DNA of 64,000 bases from Bradyrhizobium cytisi. Lineage in GTDB: Bacteria; Pseudomonadota; Alphaproteobacteria; Rhizobiales; Xanthobacteraceae. The position numbers and the translations under genes were made by a program. The notes under the pieces were generated by a model. That model was given only the letters and a program-made list of their open reading frames with translations, was not told where the DNA came from and did no database searches. Of the stretch, positions 18,060 through 27,866 are shown one piece after another. Positions within the stretch are counted from its first letter, which is position 1. Each line of letters begins with the position of its first letter. Where the stretch lies: assembly GCF_008123515.1 (NCBI RefSeq), contig NZ_VSSR01000029.1:1-64000 (forward strand), given 5' to 3'.

Positions 18060-18306
18060 GCGATAGGACGTTGCGGGGGCTGTAGCTAACACCCCGGCAG
18101 ATACGCCTGCTGCCTTGTTGTTCTCTTGATCTATTTTGGCCTCGCTATCCTCGTCGGTCTTCCAATGCCGCCAGCAGGCGCCGTGCTCTGCGCACTGGCG
18201 CCTGGAGAACCTGAGGAGGTCGCAGCGAGGGAAGCGGCGTCCAATGAGTTTTATGAATCGACGATTGTTTGAATGCACCCGGTTATCTGCTGAGAGGGAG
18301 CAAGAC

Positions 18307-18795
18307 ATGGTACTTCTCCGCGTGTTTGCAGCTGCTTTTGTATGCCTCTGTTTTCAAGCTGGATTTGCCTTCGCGGAAGATACGTTGGGGCAACTCGCAG
18401 GTAGCTGGAAGCTAAGCTCATGGACAATTCAGATTATCGGTGGAGAGGCTGCTGAACCCTTCGGTCCCAATCCCAAAGGCAGGGCGATCTTCGCTGCGGA
18501 CGGATACGTGACGTTCGTCACCGTGGCCGCAAATCGCAAACCGGCAACAAGCAATGACGAGTCGGCAGCCCTTCTGAAGTCGCTCCTTGCTTACTCCGGA
18601 AAATTTACGATCGAAGGAGACAAGTTTACAACCAAAGTGGATATATCGGCGAATGAGCTTCTCACCGGACAGGACCAAGTGCGATTTTTCAAGCTGGAAG
18701 GTGACCAGCTGACCATTCGAACAGCTGAACAAGTCAGCTCCGTTTTGCCCGGAAAGAGAGTGGTAGGAAGCCTTACTTGGGAACGCGAGCGCTGA
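18307..18795 (+). CDS. secreted lipocalin-like domain protein
   Basis: 162-residue protein. The start ATG at 18307 has GGGAG about 9 bases upstream and opens a signal peptide (FAAAFVCLCFQAGFAFA, cleavage near FA-ED). The mature protein begins LGQLAGSWKLSSW and has GPNPKGRAIFAADGYVTF followed by repeated short beta segments (YSGKFTIEGDKFTTKVDIS). This is the pattern of the lipocalin-like (Lipocalin_5 type) family of bacterial periplasmic proteins. Ligand unknown. It appears more AT-rich than its neighbours and is surrounded by gene remnants, which suggests acquisition by transfer. Confidence 0.78.
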   Translation: MVLLRVFAAAFVCLCFQAGFAFAEDTLGQLAGSWKLSSWTIQIIGGEAAEPFGPNPKGRAIFAADGYVTFVTVAANRKPATSNDESAALLKSLLAYSGKFTIEGDKFTTKVDISANELLTGQDQVRFFKLEGDQLTIRTAEQVSSVLPGKRVVGSLTWERER

Positions 18796-18858
18796 GAGCG
18801 CTTGGCTGGCAATCTGTATTCAGCTTCGCCCGCTTGGATGAGGCATGAAGATGTCAGG

Positions 18859-19098
18859 TCAGGAAGCAGCCGGCGCGGCCAGAACCTTCAACCACGACAG
18901 ACGCCTGATTTTCTGAATCTGGCTTACTGTCAGGCCGGTCTCGAGCCTGATTGAGTGTTCGCCTCCGGAAACGATCACCGTCAATTCCCCGAGCAGGTTG
19001 GTCTTGACGGTGGCCTTCCGGTATTTGACGTCGACGTCGTCGTCCGTAGCGCCCAGATCTATCCCATTACACTCGATCTTCGCGTGAAACGGGAAGCG
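18859..19098 (-). pseudogene. start-less coding remnant, unknown family
   Basis: A minus-strand open frame of 79 codons between an in-frame TAG (19099-19101) and a TGA (18859-18861) contains no ATG. Its composition looks protein-coding (GIDLGATDDDVDVKYRK and GELTVIVSGGEHSIRLETG), with alternating beta-type residues, and ends VLAAPAAS. It may be the 3' end of a truncated gene, or it may start at an unusual codon. I do not recognise the family. Confidence 0.4.
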
Positions 19099-19137
19099 CT
19101 ATGCGCGTCCAAGCGCACGCGGCCCGATCGACCGCCA

Positions 19138-19264
19138 TGATGACATCGTGCCGGTGTTTTGCCCGACGTGTCAACTTCGGCGGAGCGCCAGGGGTCGCGG
19201 CGACACCGCCTCAAAAAGCCCTTGTCGCTCAGGGGGCTTTCTACTGTGCATGGGGTTGTTTTCG
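19138..19264 (+). repeat. dispersed intergenic repeat, copy A
   Basis: Two conserved blocks, GTGTTTTGCCCGACGTGTCA (19154-19173) and ACTGTGCATGGGGTTGTTTT (19243-19262), separated by a variable 70-base middle. The same blocks in the same order occur on the minus strand at 59540-59644. The variable middle here contains an AAAGCCC...GGGCTTT hairpin (about 19215-19240). No coding capacity is evident. Confidence 0.8.
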
Positions 19265-19467
19265 AGCTTTTCGGTTCGGACGCGAAAGAAAAAACAGAAA
19301 AGCGCGCGCCCCTCCAGCGGCAGATTGAGCTAGAGGCGCTCGCGCAGGGTCATCGCCCGACCTTCGCGCATACAATGCATGCAAGCATATGCCTGTGGCA
19401 GCAGCCTCGGGCGTAGTACATGCCGGGAAGACCATTTGAGCCCCGCTGTCGGAGAACGCGCAAGGCA

Positions 19468-20856
19468 ATGACAATCACGTTACCTGCCGCTGCGCGCGAG
19501 TCTGATCATCCCGTTGCCGATGGCCTGCCGGCCGAGCAGCGCCGCTGGGCGATTGCCGCGATCTTCACGGCGCTGGCGATGGCCTCGCTCGACACCGCGA
19601 TCGCCAACATCGCGCTGCCCGCCATCGCCGCCGATTTGCATGTCAGCCCGGAGCAGTCGGTCTGGGTGGTCAACGTCTACCAGATCGCGCTGGTGGCGAC
19701 GCTGCTGCCGCTCGGCGCGCTCGGCGAGATCGTCGGGCACCAGCGCATCTATCTCGGCGGCCTCGTGCTGTTCACCATCGCCTCGCTCCTCTGCGCCGTC
19801 GCCTGGTCGCTGGACAGCTTGCTGGTCGCGCGCACCCTGCAGGGCCTGGGTGCGAGCGGCATCATGAGCGTCAACACCGCGCTGGTGCGCTTCGTCTATC
19901 CCGGCCGGATGCAGGGGCGCGGCTTCGGCCACAACGCGCTGGTGGTCGCCACCGCCTTCACCTTCGGCCCCTCGATCGCCTCCGCGATCCTCGCGGTCGG
20001 TCCATGGCCGTGGCTGTTCGCCGTCAACATCCCGTTCGGCCTCGTCGCAATCGGCATCGGCTTTGCGATGCTGCCGAAGACGCCGCGCGCCGATCACGGC
20101 TTTGATTTCCTCGGCGCACTTCTCGCCGCCATCTGCCTCGGCCTGTTCATCACGGGCATCGGCAGCGCCGCGCATAATCTGTCGCCTGCAATCGTCGCAG
20201 TGGAGCTGGTCACGGCGCTCGCGCTCGGCTTCATCCTGACGCGCCGCCACGCCGGCCATCCCGCGCCGATGCTGCCGATCGACCTGTTCAGCCGGCCGAT
20301 GTTCGCGCTGTCGGCGGCGACCGCCGTCTGCTCCTTCGCGGTGCAGGGACTCGCCTTCGTCTCGCTGCCGTTCTATTTCGAGGACGTGCTCGGACGCTCG
20401 CAGGTCGAGACCGGTTTCTTCATGACGCCGTGGCCGCTGGTGGTCGGCATCATGGCGCCGATCGCGGGACGCCTCTCCGATCGCCATCCGGTCGGCCTGT
20501 TGGGCGGCATCGGCCTCGTCCTGCTCGGTCTCGGCATGGCGCTGCTCGCGCTGCTTCCGGCGAGCCCGGGCATTCCCGATATCGTCTGGCGGATCATGAT
20601 CTGCGGCATGGGGTTCGGCTTCTTCCAGGCGCCGAACATGAAGGCGATCATGTCAAGCGCGCCGCCACACCGCGGCGGCAGCGCTTCGGGCATCGTCGCC
20701 ACCGCGCGCCTGACGGGGCAGACGACCGGCGCAGCGCTTGCCGCAGCGTGCTTTGCGCTCGCCGGCCACAACGGCGCGACCTTGGCCCTGGCGTTAGGCG
20801 CGGGCTTTGCCGCACTCGGCAGCGTGATGAGCTTTTTGCGGTTGGCGGTGAAGTAG
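19468..20856 (+). CDS. MFS drug exporter, DHA2 (EmrB/QacA-like) family
   Basis: 462-residue major facilitator, likely 14 membrane spans, a proton-driven multidrug exporter. Family marks are SLDTAIANIALPAIAADL in TM1 (the usual LDxTIVNVALP motif), then SVWVVNVYQIALVATLLPLG, and the LVARTLQGLGASGIMSVN antiporter segment. ATG 19468 is chosen (MTITLPAAARE) with GGAG upstream; an upstream ATG at 19420 would add a charged leader. No membrane-fusion partner (EmrA-like) is adjacent. It ends eight bases from the stop of the convergent PLA2-motif gene. Confidence 0.9.
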   Translation: MTITLPAAARESDHPVADGLPAEQRRWAIAAIFTALAMASLDTAIANIALPAIAADLHVSPEQSVWVVNVYQIALVATLLPLGALGEIVGHQRIYLGGLVLFTIASLLCAVAWSLDSLLVARTLQGLGASGIMSVNTALVRFVYPGRMQGRGFGHNALVVATAFTFGPSIASAILAVGPWPWLFAVNIPFGLVAIGIGFAMLPKTPRADHGFDFLGALLAAICLGLFITGIGSAAHNLSPAIVAVELVTALALGFILTRRHAGHPAPMLPIDLFSRPMFALSAATAVCSFAVQGLAFVSLPFYFEDVLGRSQVETGFFMTPWPLVVGIMAPIAGRLSDRHPVGLLGGIGLVLLGLGMALLALLPASPGIPDIVWRIMICGMGFGFFQAPNMKAIMSSAPPHRGGSASGIVATARLTGQTTGAALAAACFALAGHNGATLALALGAGFAALGSVMSFLRLAVK

Positions 20857-20864
20857 GCCGGCTC

Positions 20865-23060
20865 TCACGGCGCCCTCTGCGCGATCGGCCGGCTCACGAT
20901 CGCTGCCGCGTCGAGCGGCTCGCATGTGATCGTCCGCCGCAGCTTTGGTGGATTGTCCCAACCCGCGGTGTCGCTCAGGGGCTTATACGAGCCGCCCTGC
21001 GGCGTCAGAACGACCGGCTCCGATTTCAGGCAGGCATCGGGAAACGCCATGCCGTGTCCGCCGCCTTGCGAGAAATGCCCGACCAGCATCTGCGACGCCT
21101 GCATCCGCGCCGCCGGCGAGGCCCGCATCGAACGATCGGGATCGAACGCGCGATAGCATGGCCAGTCGGTATGACCGGGTGCGAACTCATAGGTGATCCT
21201 GCAAGCCGCGCCGGCCGATTTCACGAACGGCGCATCCGAAGGCGCCGCGGCGTCGCGCTCGAACACCAGGGTCTGCAATGTCAGTGCTTCCGTCGTCGCA
21301 TCCGGCGAGACCGGCTTGCCGGGATCGATCGCGATTTCACCGCGTGAAAACACCAGCCTGGTCCTGGGTTGAACGTCCCTGGTCTCCAGCACCATCACGG
21401 GTCTTGCGGCCCAGGAGCGATCCAGCTCCACGTCGCCGCTGCCCATCGTCAATCGCACGTTGCCGAGAGCCGGGTTGTCCCTGGCGAAATCGATCATGCG
21501 GAGGCGCACGGTCTCCTTCGATGCCTCCAGGCTGAGGAAGCGCAGATCGTCGACCTTGCGCGTGATCGGCATCATCGGGTCGAAGCGATCGTCGATATTG
21601 AACCGGACGATCTTCTTCAGCTTGGCCGCGGCGGGGCCCTTGGGCGTGGCCGGCGGCGCGACGTCGATCACGAGCAACGCGCCGCCCGGCGAATAGGTAT
21701 CGCCGAAGGCGCGCTGCCAGATCGCCGTCAGCGGCGAGTTCGTCCGCTGGTCGACGTCCCGCGCGAAGACGATCTGCTGTCCGGCTCGAACGACCGGAAA
21801 ATTCTGGAATGCGCCGAGCGCCGCGCCCGTGTTGACAGCTTCTCCGGTGAAGTGGATGCATCTGGACCGGTCGTCATGGCCGGATTGTTCGACCGGCCTT
21901 GATGCCGAACGCGAGCAGAAGCTGAGATCGTTGTCGACCGTCTTCTGCGGACTGATGGCCGTCGCGTAGATGGGCTCCGGCGCGCCTGGAATTTCCATCG
22001 GCAGCGGAGAGGTCGCGAACATGTCGACCTCCACCATGGTCAGCAACGACTCGGCGTCCTTTGCGCACAGATCCCGCCGCGGCAGCGTATTGGTGAGAAG
22101 CCGCGCGGCGTCGGCACCAACGATGCAGGACATGGTGTCCTGCGGATTGTTCCGGCTCATCCAGATCAGATGATCCTTGCCCCTGCTGTCGACCAGCAAA
22201 TGCGGTGCCGCATGATGGCGGCGCGGCGGCAGCCAGATCGGGACGGTTTCCGACAGCATCGGCTCGCGCTTGAGCAGCGCCTCCGGAAGCTTGGTCACGC
22301 CCACCGAACGCAGCTCGGCGTCGACCTCGTTCGGATCCTGCGTGTACTCGAACACAGGCAGCTTTCCGCAGGTCATGCAGGTGACGGCGATGTCCGATCG
22401 CGCGTTCTCGAAGGACAGGATGACCTGATCCGGCTCGTTGCGATATTTGGCGGGATCGACAGCCTTGAACGGATGATCCACGACACGGCTGGCCTGGAAG
22501 CCGTCAGAGCGGAACGGATCGGATTCGAACTCGAAATAGGTCGATCGATCCCAGCCGCGAAAGGCGTTGTATCCGCCCATGCTGACGCCTGCCAGGACCA
22601 TCTTCGAATCGGTCTGGCAGCGCGTCGCGCTTCCGGTGCCGCTGCCATTGCGGATATAGGTGCAGAGCCGGAACGCCGCATTTTGCAGGATGCGATCGCA
22701 ATCGTTCTGGTTATAGCCGTAGGTGGCGAGGCCGTGGCGATAGCAGAGATCGTGGAAGACGCAGGCCTGCCGGAAGCGCTGCAGGACGAGGTGGCGCCTG
22801 CCCTTGTCGTCCCTGCTTCCGTCGAAGAACATGTTGGTCACCGCGGGAAGGCTGCAGTTCAGTCCCTCGCCGCTGCCGCCGATCGTACTGACGACCTCCG
22901 GTCCCGATTCGAACGAGGTGACGGTGGCGGGCATCTCCCCATCGGTGATATCGTCGACATTCTTGTAGAGGGAGTCGGCGACGAACGAGGGCAGATAGTT
23001 CAAGAGCAGAAAGATCGCGACGATCGCCGCGATCGACCAGCCGATCACCTTCCTGGACAT
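20865..23060 (-). CDS. membrane-anchored protein with phospholipase A2-like motif
   Basis: 731-residue protein of unknown function. One membrane segment lies at residues about 6-25 (IGWSIAAIVAIFLLLNYLPS), so most of the chain is probably periplasmic. Residues 100-107 read CVFHDLCY and are followed by NQNDCDRIL near residue 120. This is the CxxHDxCY...xxCD arrangement of the phospholipase A2 superfamily active site (His-Asp dyad, paired Cys). More Cys occur around it and further on (TCMTCGKLPVF). The remaining about 550 residues show no family I recognise. ATG 23060 has GGAG upstream and is preferred over a start 72 bases earlier. Enzymatic activity is inferred from the motif only. Confidence 0.75.
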   Translation of the reverse strand: MSRKVIGWSIAAIVAIFLLLNYLPSFVADSLYKNVDDITDGEMPATVTSFESGPEVVSTIGGSGEGLNCSLPAVTNMFFDGSRDDKGRRHLVLQRFRQACVFHDLCYRHGLATYGYNQNDCDRILQNAAFRLCTYIRNGSGTGSATRCQTDSKMVLAGVSMGGYNAFRGWDRSTYFEFESDPFRSDGFQASRVVDHPFKAVDPAKYRNEPDQVILSFENARSDIAVTCMTCGKLPVFEYTQDPNEVDAELRSVGVTKLPEALLKREPMLSETVPIWLPPRRHHAAPHLLVDSRGKDHLIWMSRNNPQDTMSCIVGADAARLLTNTLPRRDLCAKDAESLLTMVEVDMFATSPLPMEIPGAPEPIYATAISPQKTVDNDLSFCSRSASRPVEQSGHDDRSRCIHFTGEAVNTGAALGAFQNFPVVRAGQQIVFARDVDQRTNSPLTAIWQRAFGDTYSPGGALLVIDVAPPATPKGPAAAKLKKIVRFNIDDRFDPMMPITRKVDDLRFLSLEASKETVRLRMIDFARDNPALGNVRLTMGSGDVELDRSWAARPVMVLETRDVQPRTRLVFSRGEIAIDPGKPVSPDATTEALTLQTLVFERDAAAPSDAPFVKSAGAACRITYEFAPGHTDWPCYRAFDPDRSMRASPAARMQASQMLVGHFSQGGGHGMAFPDACLKSEPVVLTPQGGSYKPLSDTAGWDNPPKLRRTITCEPLDAAAIVSRPIAQRAP

Positions 23061-23231
23061 GCCGCACTCCGCTAAAGCTATTCTCGTCGCAATATGGCTG
23101 ACAGGCTCGGAAATTAGCGGGCGTCGCCGCAATCGATGGCGGCCCGGTGTTAACCTGAGGACGATCGCCTCTAGGTTGTCTCGCTGTCAAGCGAGAGGCT
23201 CACAATCGCAGCGCTGAATTTGGGAGGGATG

Positions 23232-24851
23232 TCAGGCCAGATTTCGCGCCATGGTGGCGCCGTCAGCGACGACCGGAACCGGCATTTGCTCATCCAGCGC
23301 GGCGAGGCGCGCGTCGATGGCATCGATGACCTTGCGCGAGAACGGCCCGAGATGCGCATAGGCCGCGATCATCTGCACCGCGATCCGCGCCGAGGAGGTG
23401 TCGCGCTTGGCGCAATTCATGAAGGTCTGCCACAGCGGCCCGCGCGCCTCGGGAAGGGCTGTGACTACCTTGTGCACCGTCTCCATCGCCCCGATCCTGG
23501 CGCGAATATCGCCCACAGCCAGTTCGGAGCGTTGCCTTGAACGGTCGAGCAGTGTCATCAGGCGATCAATACGGCTTGCATAGGCAGCCGGGCTGTAGAT
23601 GTGCTCCAGCACCTTCTTGTAGTCCATCAGGATGTCGCGCAACGGCCGCACCGGATCGAAGTTGATCCCGGCCGTGCACTGATCGGCGCCGATGGTCGGC
23701 GCCACGTCGTGGCCCGGATGCAGCCGGCCTTCGCGCTCGAGCCGGCGTGTGAGCTGCGTGTTCGGCAAGGCATAGAGCAGGCCGACCATGCTGACGGGAA
23801 TCGCAGCCTCCTCGATGAACTCGATCATGGCCTCCGCCATCGAGACCTTCTCGTTGTCGAAGCCGACGATGAATCCCGCAGTGACGAGCATGCCGGCCGC
23901 GTAGATCTTGTGGATGCTCTCGGCGATGTTGCGCCGCGTGTTCTGCTTCTTGCGCATCGCAACCAGGGTGGCGGGATCCGGACTCTCGATGCCGACGAAG
24001 ATGCCGAAGAAATTGGCCGCCCCCATCAGATCGAGCAGCTCCTGATCGTCGGCCAGGTTGACCGAGGCTTCCGTGGAGAGTTCGAACGGGTAGCCATGGG
24101 CGCGCTGCCATTCGGCCAGTTGGGGCAAGAACAGCCGCAGCGACTTCTTGTTGCCGATGAAATTGTCATCGACGAAGTCGAGATGTCCCCGGTAGCCCAT
24201 CCGGTAGAGCGTCTCGAGCTCGGCCAGGATCTGCTCGTTCGTCTTGGTCCGCGGCACGCGGCCGTAGAGCTCGATGATGTCGCAGAACTCGCAGGTGAAC
24301 GGACAGCCGCGCGAATACTGCACACCGAGATAGAGATAGTCCTCGAACTTAAGCAGGTCGAACCGCGGCACCGGCGTCTTGGTGACGTCGGCCTGGAATT
24401 TCGGCGCGGTGAAAGTGCCGGAACGCGCCCCACCCTCCCAGGCCGCGATGAACTCATCGATGACGCTTTCGGCCTCGCCGAGCACCCGGATGTCGGCCCT
24501 CTCATAGATGTGGGGGCTCGAGGTGGGATCGGGGCCGCCGACCACCACCGGCTTGCCCGCCGCGCGGCAGAGCTCGATCAAACGCAGCGTGTCGGCCTGC
24601 TGCGGCAGCATTCCCCCGGTGAAGACGACGTCGGCCCAGGCGAGATCCTCGTCGCCGAAGGGCGCCGTATTGCAATCGATCAGCCGGACCGTCCAGCTTT
24701 CGGGCAACATTGCCGCGACGGTGATCAGGCCCAGAGGGGCGGCTGGGCGCTTGACGCCCAGCACCTTGCAGGATTCGCCAAAGCTCCAGAAGGACTCTGC
24801 CGAGAACAGCGGATAGAGCATCAGCACGTTGCAGGGACTCGGCACGTTCAT
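23232..24851 (-). CDS. B12-binding radical SAM protein (DUF4070 type)
   Basis: 539 residues. The N-terminal about 150 residues form a cobalamin-binding Rossmann-like domain (LMLYPLF, VVFTGGMLPQQ, VVVGGPDPTSSP). The radical SAM core carries the cluster motif CPFTCEFC at residues 183-190, binding a 4Fe-4S cluster and SAM, and DFVDDNFIGNKK follows. The C-terminal part (YKKVLEHIYSPAAYASR) is typical of the DUF4070 class, which includes hopanoid C2-methylase HpnP and many uncharacterised methylases. The present protein lacks an obvious pathway neighbour, so the substrate is unknown. ATG 24851 follows AAAAGGAG. Confidence 0.87.
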   Translation of the reverse strand: MNVPSPCNVLMLYPLFSAESFWSFGESCKVLGVKRPAAPLGLITVAAMLPESWTVRLIDCNTAPFGDEDLAWADVVFTGGMLPQQADTLRLIELCRAAGKPVVVGGPDPTSSPHIYERADIRVLGEAESVIDEFIAAWEGGARSGTFTAPKFQADVTKTPVPRFDLLKFEDYLYLGVQYSRGCPFTCEFCDIIELYGRVPRTKTNEQILAELETLYRMGYRGHLDFVDDNFIGNKKSLRLFLPQLAEWQRAHGYPFELSTEASVNLADDQELLDLMGAANFFGIFVGIESPDPATLVAMRKKQNTRRNIAESIHKIYAAGMLVTAGFIVGFDNEKVSMAEAMIEFIEEAAIPVSMVGLLYALPNTQLTRRLEREGRLHPGHDVAPTIGADQCTAGINFDPVRPLRDILMDYKKVLEHIYSPAAYASRIDRLMTLLDRSRQRSELAVGDIRARIGAMETVHKVVTALPEARGPLWQTFMNCAKRDTSSARIAVQMIAAYAHLGPFSRKVIDAIDARLAALDEQMPVPVVADGATMARNLA

Positions 24852-25165
24852 GGAACTCCTTTTGCTTCGCACCAGTGTATCAGAGCGTTGGGGTCTTGCA
24901 CCCGAACAAGAGCGTCAAACTGTCGCTTTCGCATCGCGGCCCGACGTCGCCTTAGGCCGTATTCCTGGCGTCCAGGGAGATGGCTTGAATTGGGCGCCAC
25001 GATGGCTTTTTCAGCGAGCGCATAACACCGGCCACTCTATAATCTTCCCGCGACCGCGGAAATCTTGATGGCTTACCCCTCAGAGTGTTGATTTGAACAG
25101 TTCCAGCTTGCCGGACACATTGGCCCCTGAGTCCATCGGTGGATGGGCCAATCAGGGGACTTGCG
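24852..25165. other. divergent intergenic region upstream of the Mo-hydroxylase/Sox operon
   Basis: 314 bases between the radical SAM gene (minus) and the operon starting at 25166 (plus). It must contain both promoters. The last 50 bases contain mutually exclusive inverted repeats overlapping the ribosome-binding site, described separately. No gene is seen. Confidence 0.5.
25119..25158 (+). promoter_or_regulatory. two mutually exclusive hairpins over the ribosome-binding site
   Basis: ATTGGCCC (25119-25126) can pair with GGGCCAAT (25145-25152), an 8-bp stem. CCCCTGA (25124-25130) can instead pair with TCAGGGG (25152-25158), a 7-bp stem that would bury the AGGGGA ribosome-binding site of the first operon gene (start 25166). 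The two pairings share bases 25124-25126 and 25152, so only one can form. The layout could form a translational switch; ligand and function are not known. Confidence 0.4.
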
Positions 25166-25615
<450 letters not shown>

Positions 25616-25626
25616 GGAGCCGGCAC

Positions 25627-27813
25627 ATGAACAAGCATGTTTCTCCCAAGATGAACCGCCGCTCCTTCATCATCGGCACCGCCGCTGTCGGCACGGGCCT
25701 CGCCATCGGTCTTGATATCCCGTTCGGCGGTCCCGCCGTGGTTCGCGCAGCCGACGGCTCGCCCGAGGTCAACGCCTGGGTCGTGGTCAGGCCCGACGAC
25801 ACCGTGGTGATCCGCATCGCCCGCTCCGAGATGGGCCAGGGTTCGCTCACCGGCCTCGCCCAGCTGGTCGCCGAGGAGCTCGAATGCGACTGGTCGAAGG
25901 TCACGACCGAATATCCGACACCCGGCCAGAGCGTCGCCCGCAAGCGCGTCTGGGGCGATTTCTCGACCGGCGGCAGCCGCGGCATCCGGAGCTCGCAGGA
26001 CTATGTCCGCAAGGGCGGCGCCACCGCGCGTGTGATGCTGATCCAGGCCGCCGCCGACGAGTGGAAGGTGCCGGCCGCCGAATGCACCGTCGCCAAGGGC
26101 GTCATCACGCACAAGGCATCGGGCAAGACGACGACCTACGGCAAGGTCGCCGAAGCCGCGGCGAAGCTGACGCCGCCGGCCGACGTCAAGCTGAAGGATC
26201 CCAAGGACTGGACCATCGTAGGCAAGGGCCTGCTACGGCTCGACACCGCAGACAAGACCACCGGCACGATGGTCTACGGCATCGACATCAAGCTGCCGGG
26301 CATGCTGAACGCCGCGATCAAGGATTGCCCCGTGTTCGGTGGCAAGGTGAAGAGCTTCGACGAAGCCAAGGTCGACGGCATGAAAGGCGTCAAGAAGGTC
26401 GTCAAGGTCGGCGATTCCGCGGTCGCGGTCGTTGCCGACACCTGGTGGCACGCCAAGACCGCGCTGGAAGCGCTGCCGATCGTCTGGGACGAGGGCGACA
26501 ACGCAAAGGTCTCGAGCGAGACGATTGCGAAGTGGCTGGCCGAGGGCCTCGACGACGCGCAGCCGGCCTATGTCGGCAACAAGAACGGTGACGTGAAGGC
26601 GGCCATTGCCGGCGCCGCGAAGAAGGTCGAGGCCGTCTACAACTATCCCTATCAGAACCACGCCACGATGGAGCCGATGAACGCCACCGCGCTCTACACC
26701 GCGGACAAATGCGATGTCTGGTGCGGCACGCAGAATGGCGAGGCGGCCTTCGCCGCAGTGCTGGAGGCCTCGGGCCTGCCGGCGGAGAAGTGCGACGTGC
26801 ACAAGGTGATGCTCGGCGGCGGCTTCGGCCGGCGCGGCATGACGGACTATGTCCGCCAAGCCGTCGCGATCGCCAAGCAGATGCCGGGCACGCCGATCAA
26901 GCTGTTATGGTCGCGCGAAGAGGACATGACGCACGGAAGGTATCATCCGATCACCCAGTGCAAGATGACCGGCGCGTTCGATGCCGACAACAATCTGGTC
27001 GCGCTGCACTACCGCCTGTCCGGGCAGTCGATCCTGTTCTCGTTGCGCCCCGAAGCGTTGCAGAACGGCATGGATCCGGCCGCCTTCCAGGGCGTCGCCC
27101 AATCCGGCGAGGCCGCGTTCGGCTATTCGGTGCCGAACCTGCTGATCGAGCATGCGATGCGCAACCCGCATGTTCCGCCCGGCTTCTGGCGCGGCGTGAA
27201 CGTCAATCACAACGCGATCTACATGGAATGCTTCATGGACGAGCTGGCCCATGCCGCAGGCCAGGACCCGCTCGAATTCCGCCGCAAGCTGATGGGCAAG
27301 AATCCCAAGCATCTGGCGGTGCTCAATGCCGTGGCCGAGAAGATCGGCTGGACAACGCCGGCACCGCAGGGCGTCTATCGCGGCATCGCGCAGGTGATGG
27401 GCTATGGCAGCTATGTCGCCGGCGCCGCCGAAATCTCGGTGACGGACGGCAGCAAGATCAAGGTGCTTCGCATCGTCGCCTCCACCGATCCCGGCTACGT
27501 CGTCAATCCGGCGCAGGTGGAGCGGCAGATCGCGGGCTCCTTCGTTTATGGCCTCTCGGCGCTGTTCTACGGCGGCTGCACCGTCAAGGACGGCCGCATC
27601 GAGCAAACCAACTTCGACACCTTCAACTCGATGCGGATCAACGAGATGCCGAAGGTGGAATCGGTGATGGTGCCGAGCGGCGGATTCTGGGGCGGTGTCG
27701 GCGAGCCGACCATCGGTGTTGCGGCGCCTGCGGTGCTCAACGCCTACTTCGCGGCGACCGGCAAGCGTATCCGCTCGGTGCCGCTGCGCGACCAGAACAT
27801 CAGTTTCGCGTAA
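25627..27813 (+). CDS. molybdenum hydroxylase, molybdopterin-binding subunit (IorB-like)
   Basis: 728-residue catalytic subunit of a molybdenum hydroxylase (oxidises an aldehyde or N-heterocycle with water as oxygen source). The N-terminus is a twin-arginine signal (MNRRSFIIGTAAVGTGLAIG), so the enzyme works in the periplasm. The cofactor regions ARSEMGQGSLTGLAQLVAEE and GGGFGRRGMTDY and the C-terminal GVGEPTIGVAAPAVLNA fit the IorB/single-chain class. Start at 25627 with GAGGAG. It is followed by soxF only 53 bases later, so the two subunits are co-transcribed with the sox genes. The substrate is not evident. Confidence 0.9.
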   Translation: MNKHVSPKMNRRSFIIGTAAVGTGLAIGLDIPFGGPAVVRAADGSPEVNAWVVVRPDDTVVIRIARSEMGQGSLTGLAQLVAEELECDWSKVTTEYPTPGQSVARKRVWGDFSTGGSRGIRSSQDYVRKGGATARVMLIQAAADEWKVPAAECTVAKGVITHKASGKTTTYGKVAEAAAKLTPPADVKLKDPKDWTIVGKGLLRLDTADKTTGTMVYGIDIKLPGMLNAAIKDCPVFGGKVKSFDEAKVDGMKGVKKVVKVGDSAVAVVADTWWHAKTALEALPIVWDEGDNAKVSSETIAKWLAEGLDDAQPAYVGNKNGDVKAAIAGAAKKVEAVYNYPYQNHATMEPMNATALYTADKCDVWCGTQNGEAAFAAVLEASGLPAEKCDVHKVMLGGGFGRRGMTDYVRQAVAIAKQMPGTPIKLLWSREEDMTHGRYHPITQCKMTGAFDADNNLVALHYRLSGQSILFSLRPEALQNGMDPAAFQGVAQSGEAAFGYSVPNLLIEHAMRNPHVPPGFWRGVNVNHNAIYMECFMDELAHAAGQDPLEFRRKLMGKNPKHLAVLNAVAEKIGWTTPAPQGVYRGIAQVMGYGSYVAGAAEISVTDGSKIKVLRIVASTDPGYVVNPAQVERQIAGSFVYGLSALFYGGCTVKDGRIEQTNFDTFNSMRINEMPKVESVMVPSGGFWGGVGEPTIGVAAPAVLNAYFAATGKRIRSVPLRDQNISFA

Positions 27814-27866
27814 GAGAAGCCGCGGCGGCCGTTATGGCCGCCGCGGCACTTGCCGGGATGATCCAC

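Noticed and set aside
19205..19240. Stand-alone terminator AAAGCCC...GGGCTTT
   Set aside because: The hairpin has a 12-base loop and no T-run, and it belongs to the dispersed repeat, so it is described there.
23232..24851. Naming the radical SAM gene hpnP
   Set aside because: The domain layout matches many DUF4070 proteins, the N-terminal motifs are not specific, and no hopanoid genes are adjacent.
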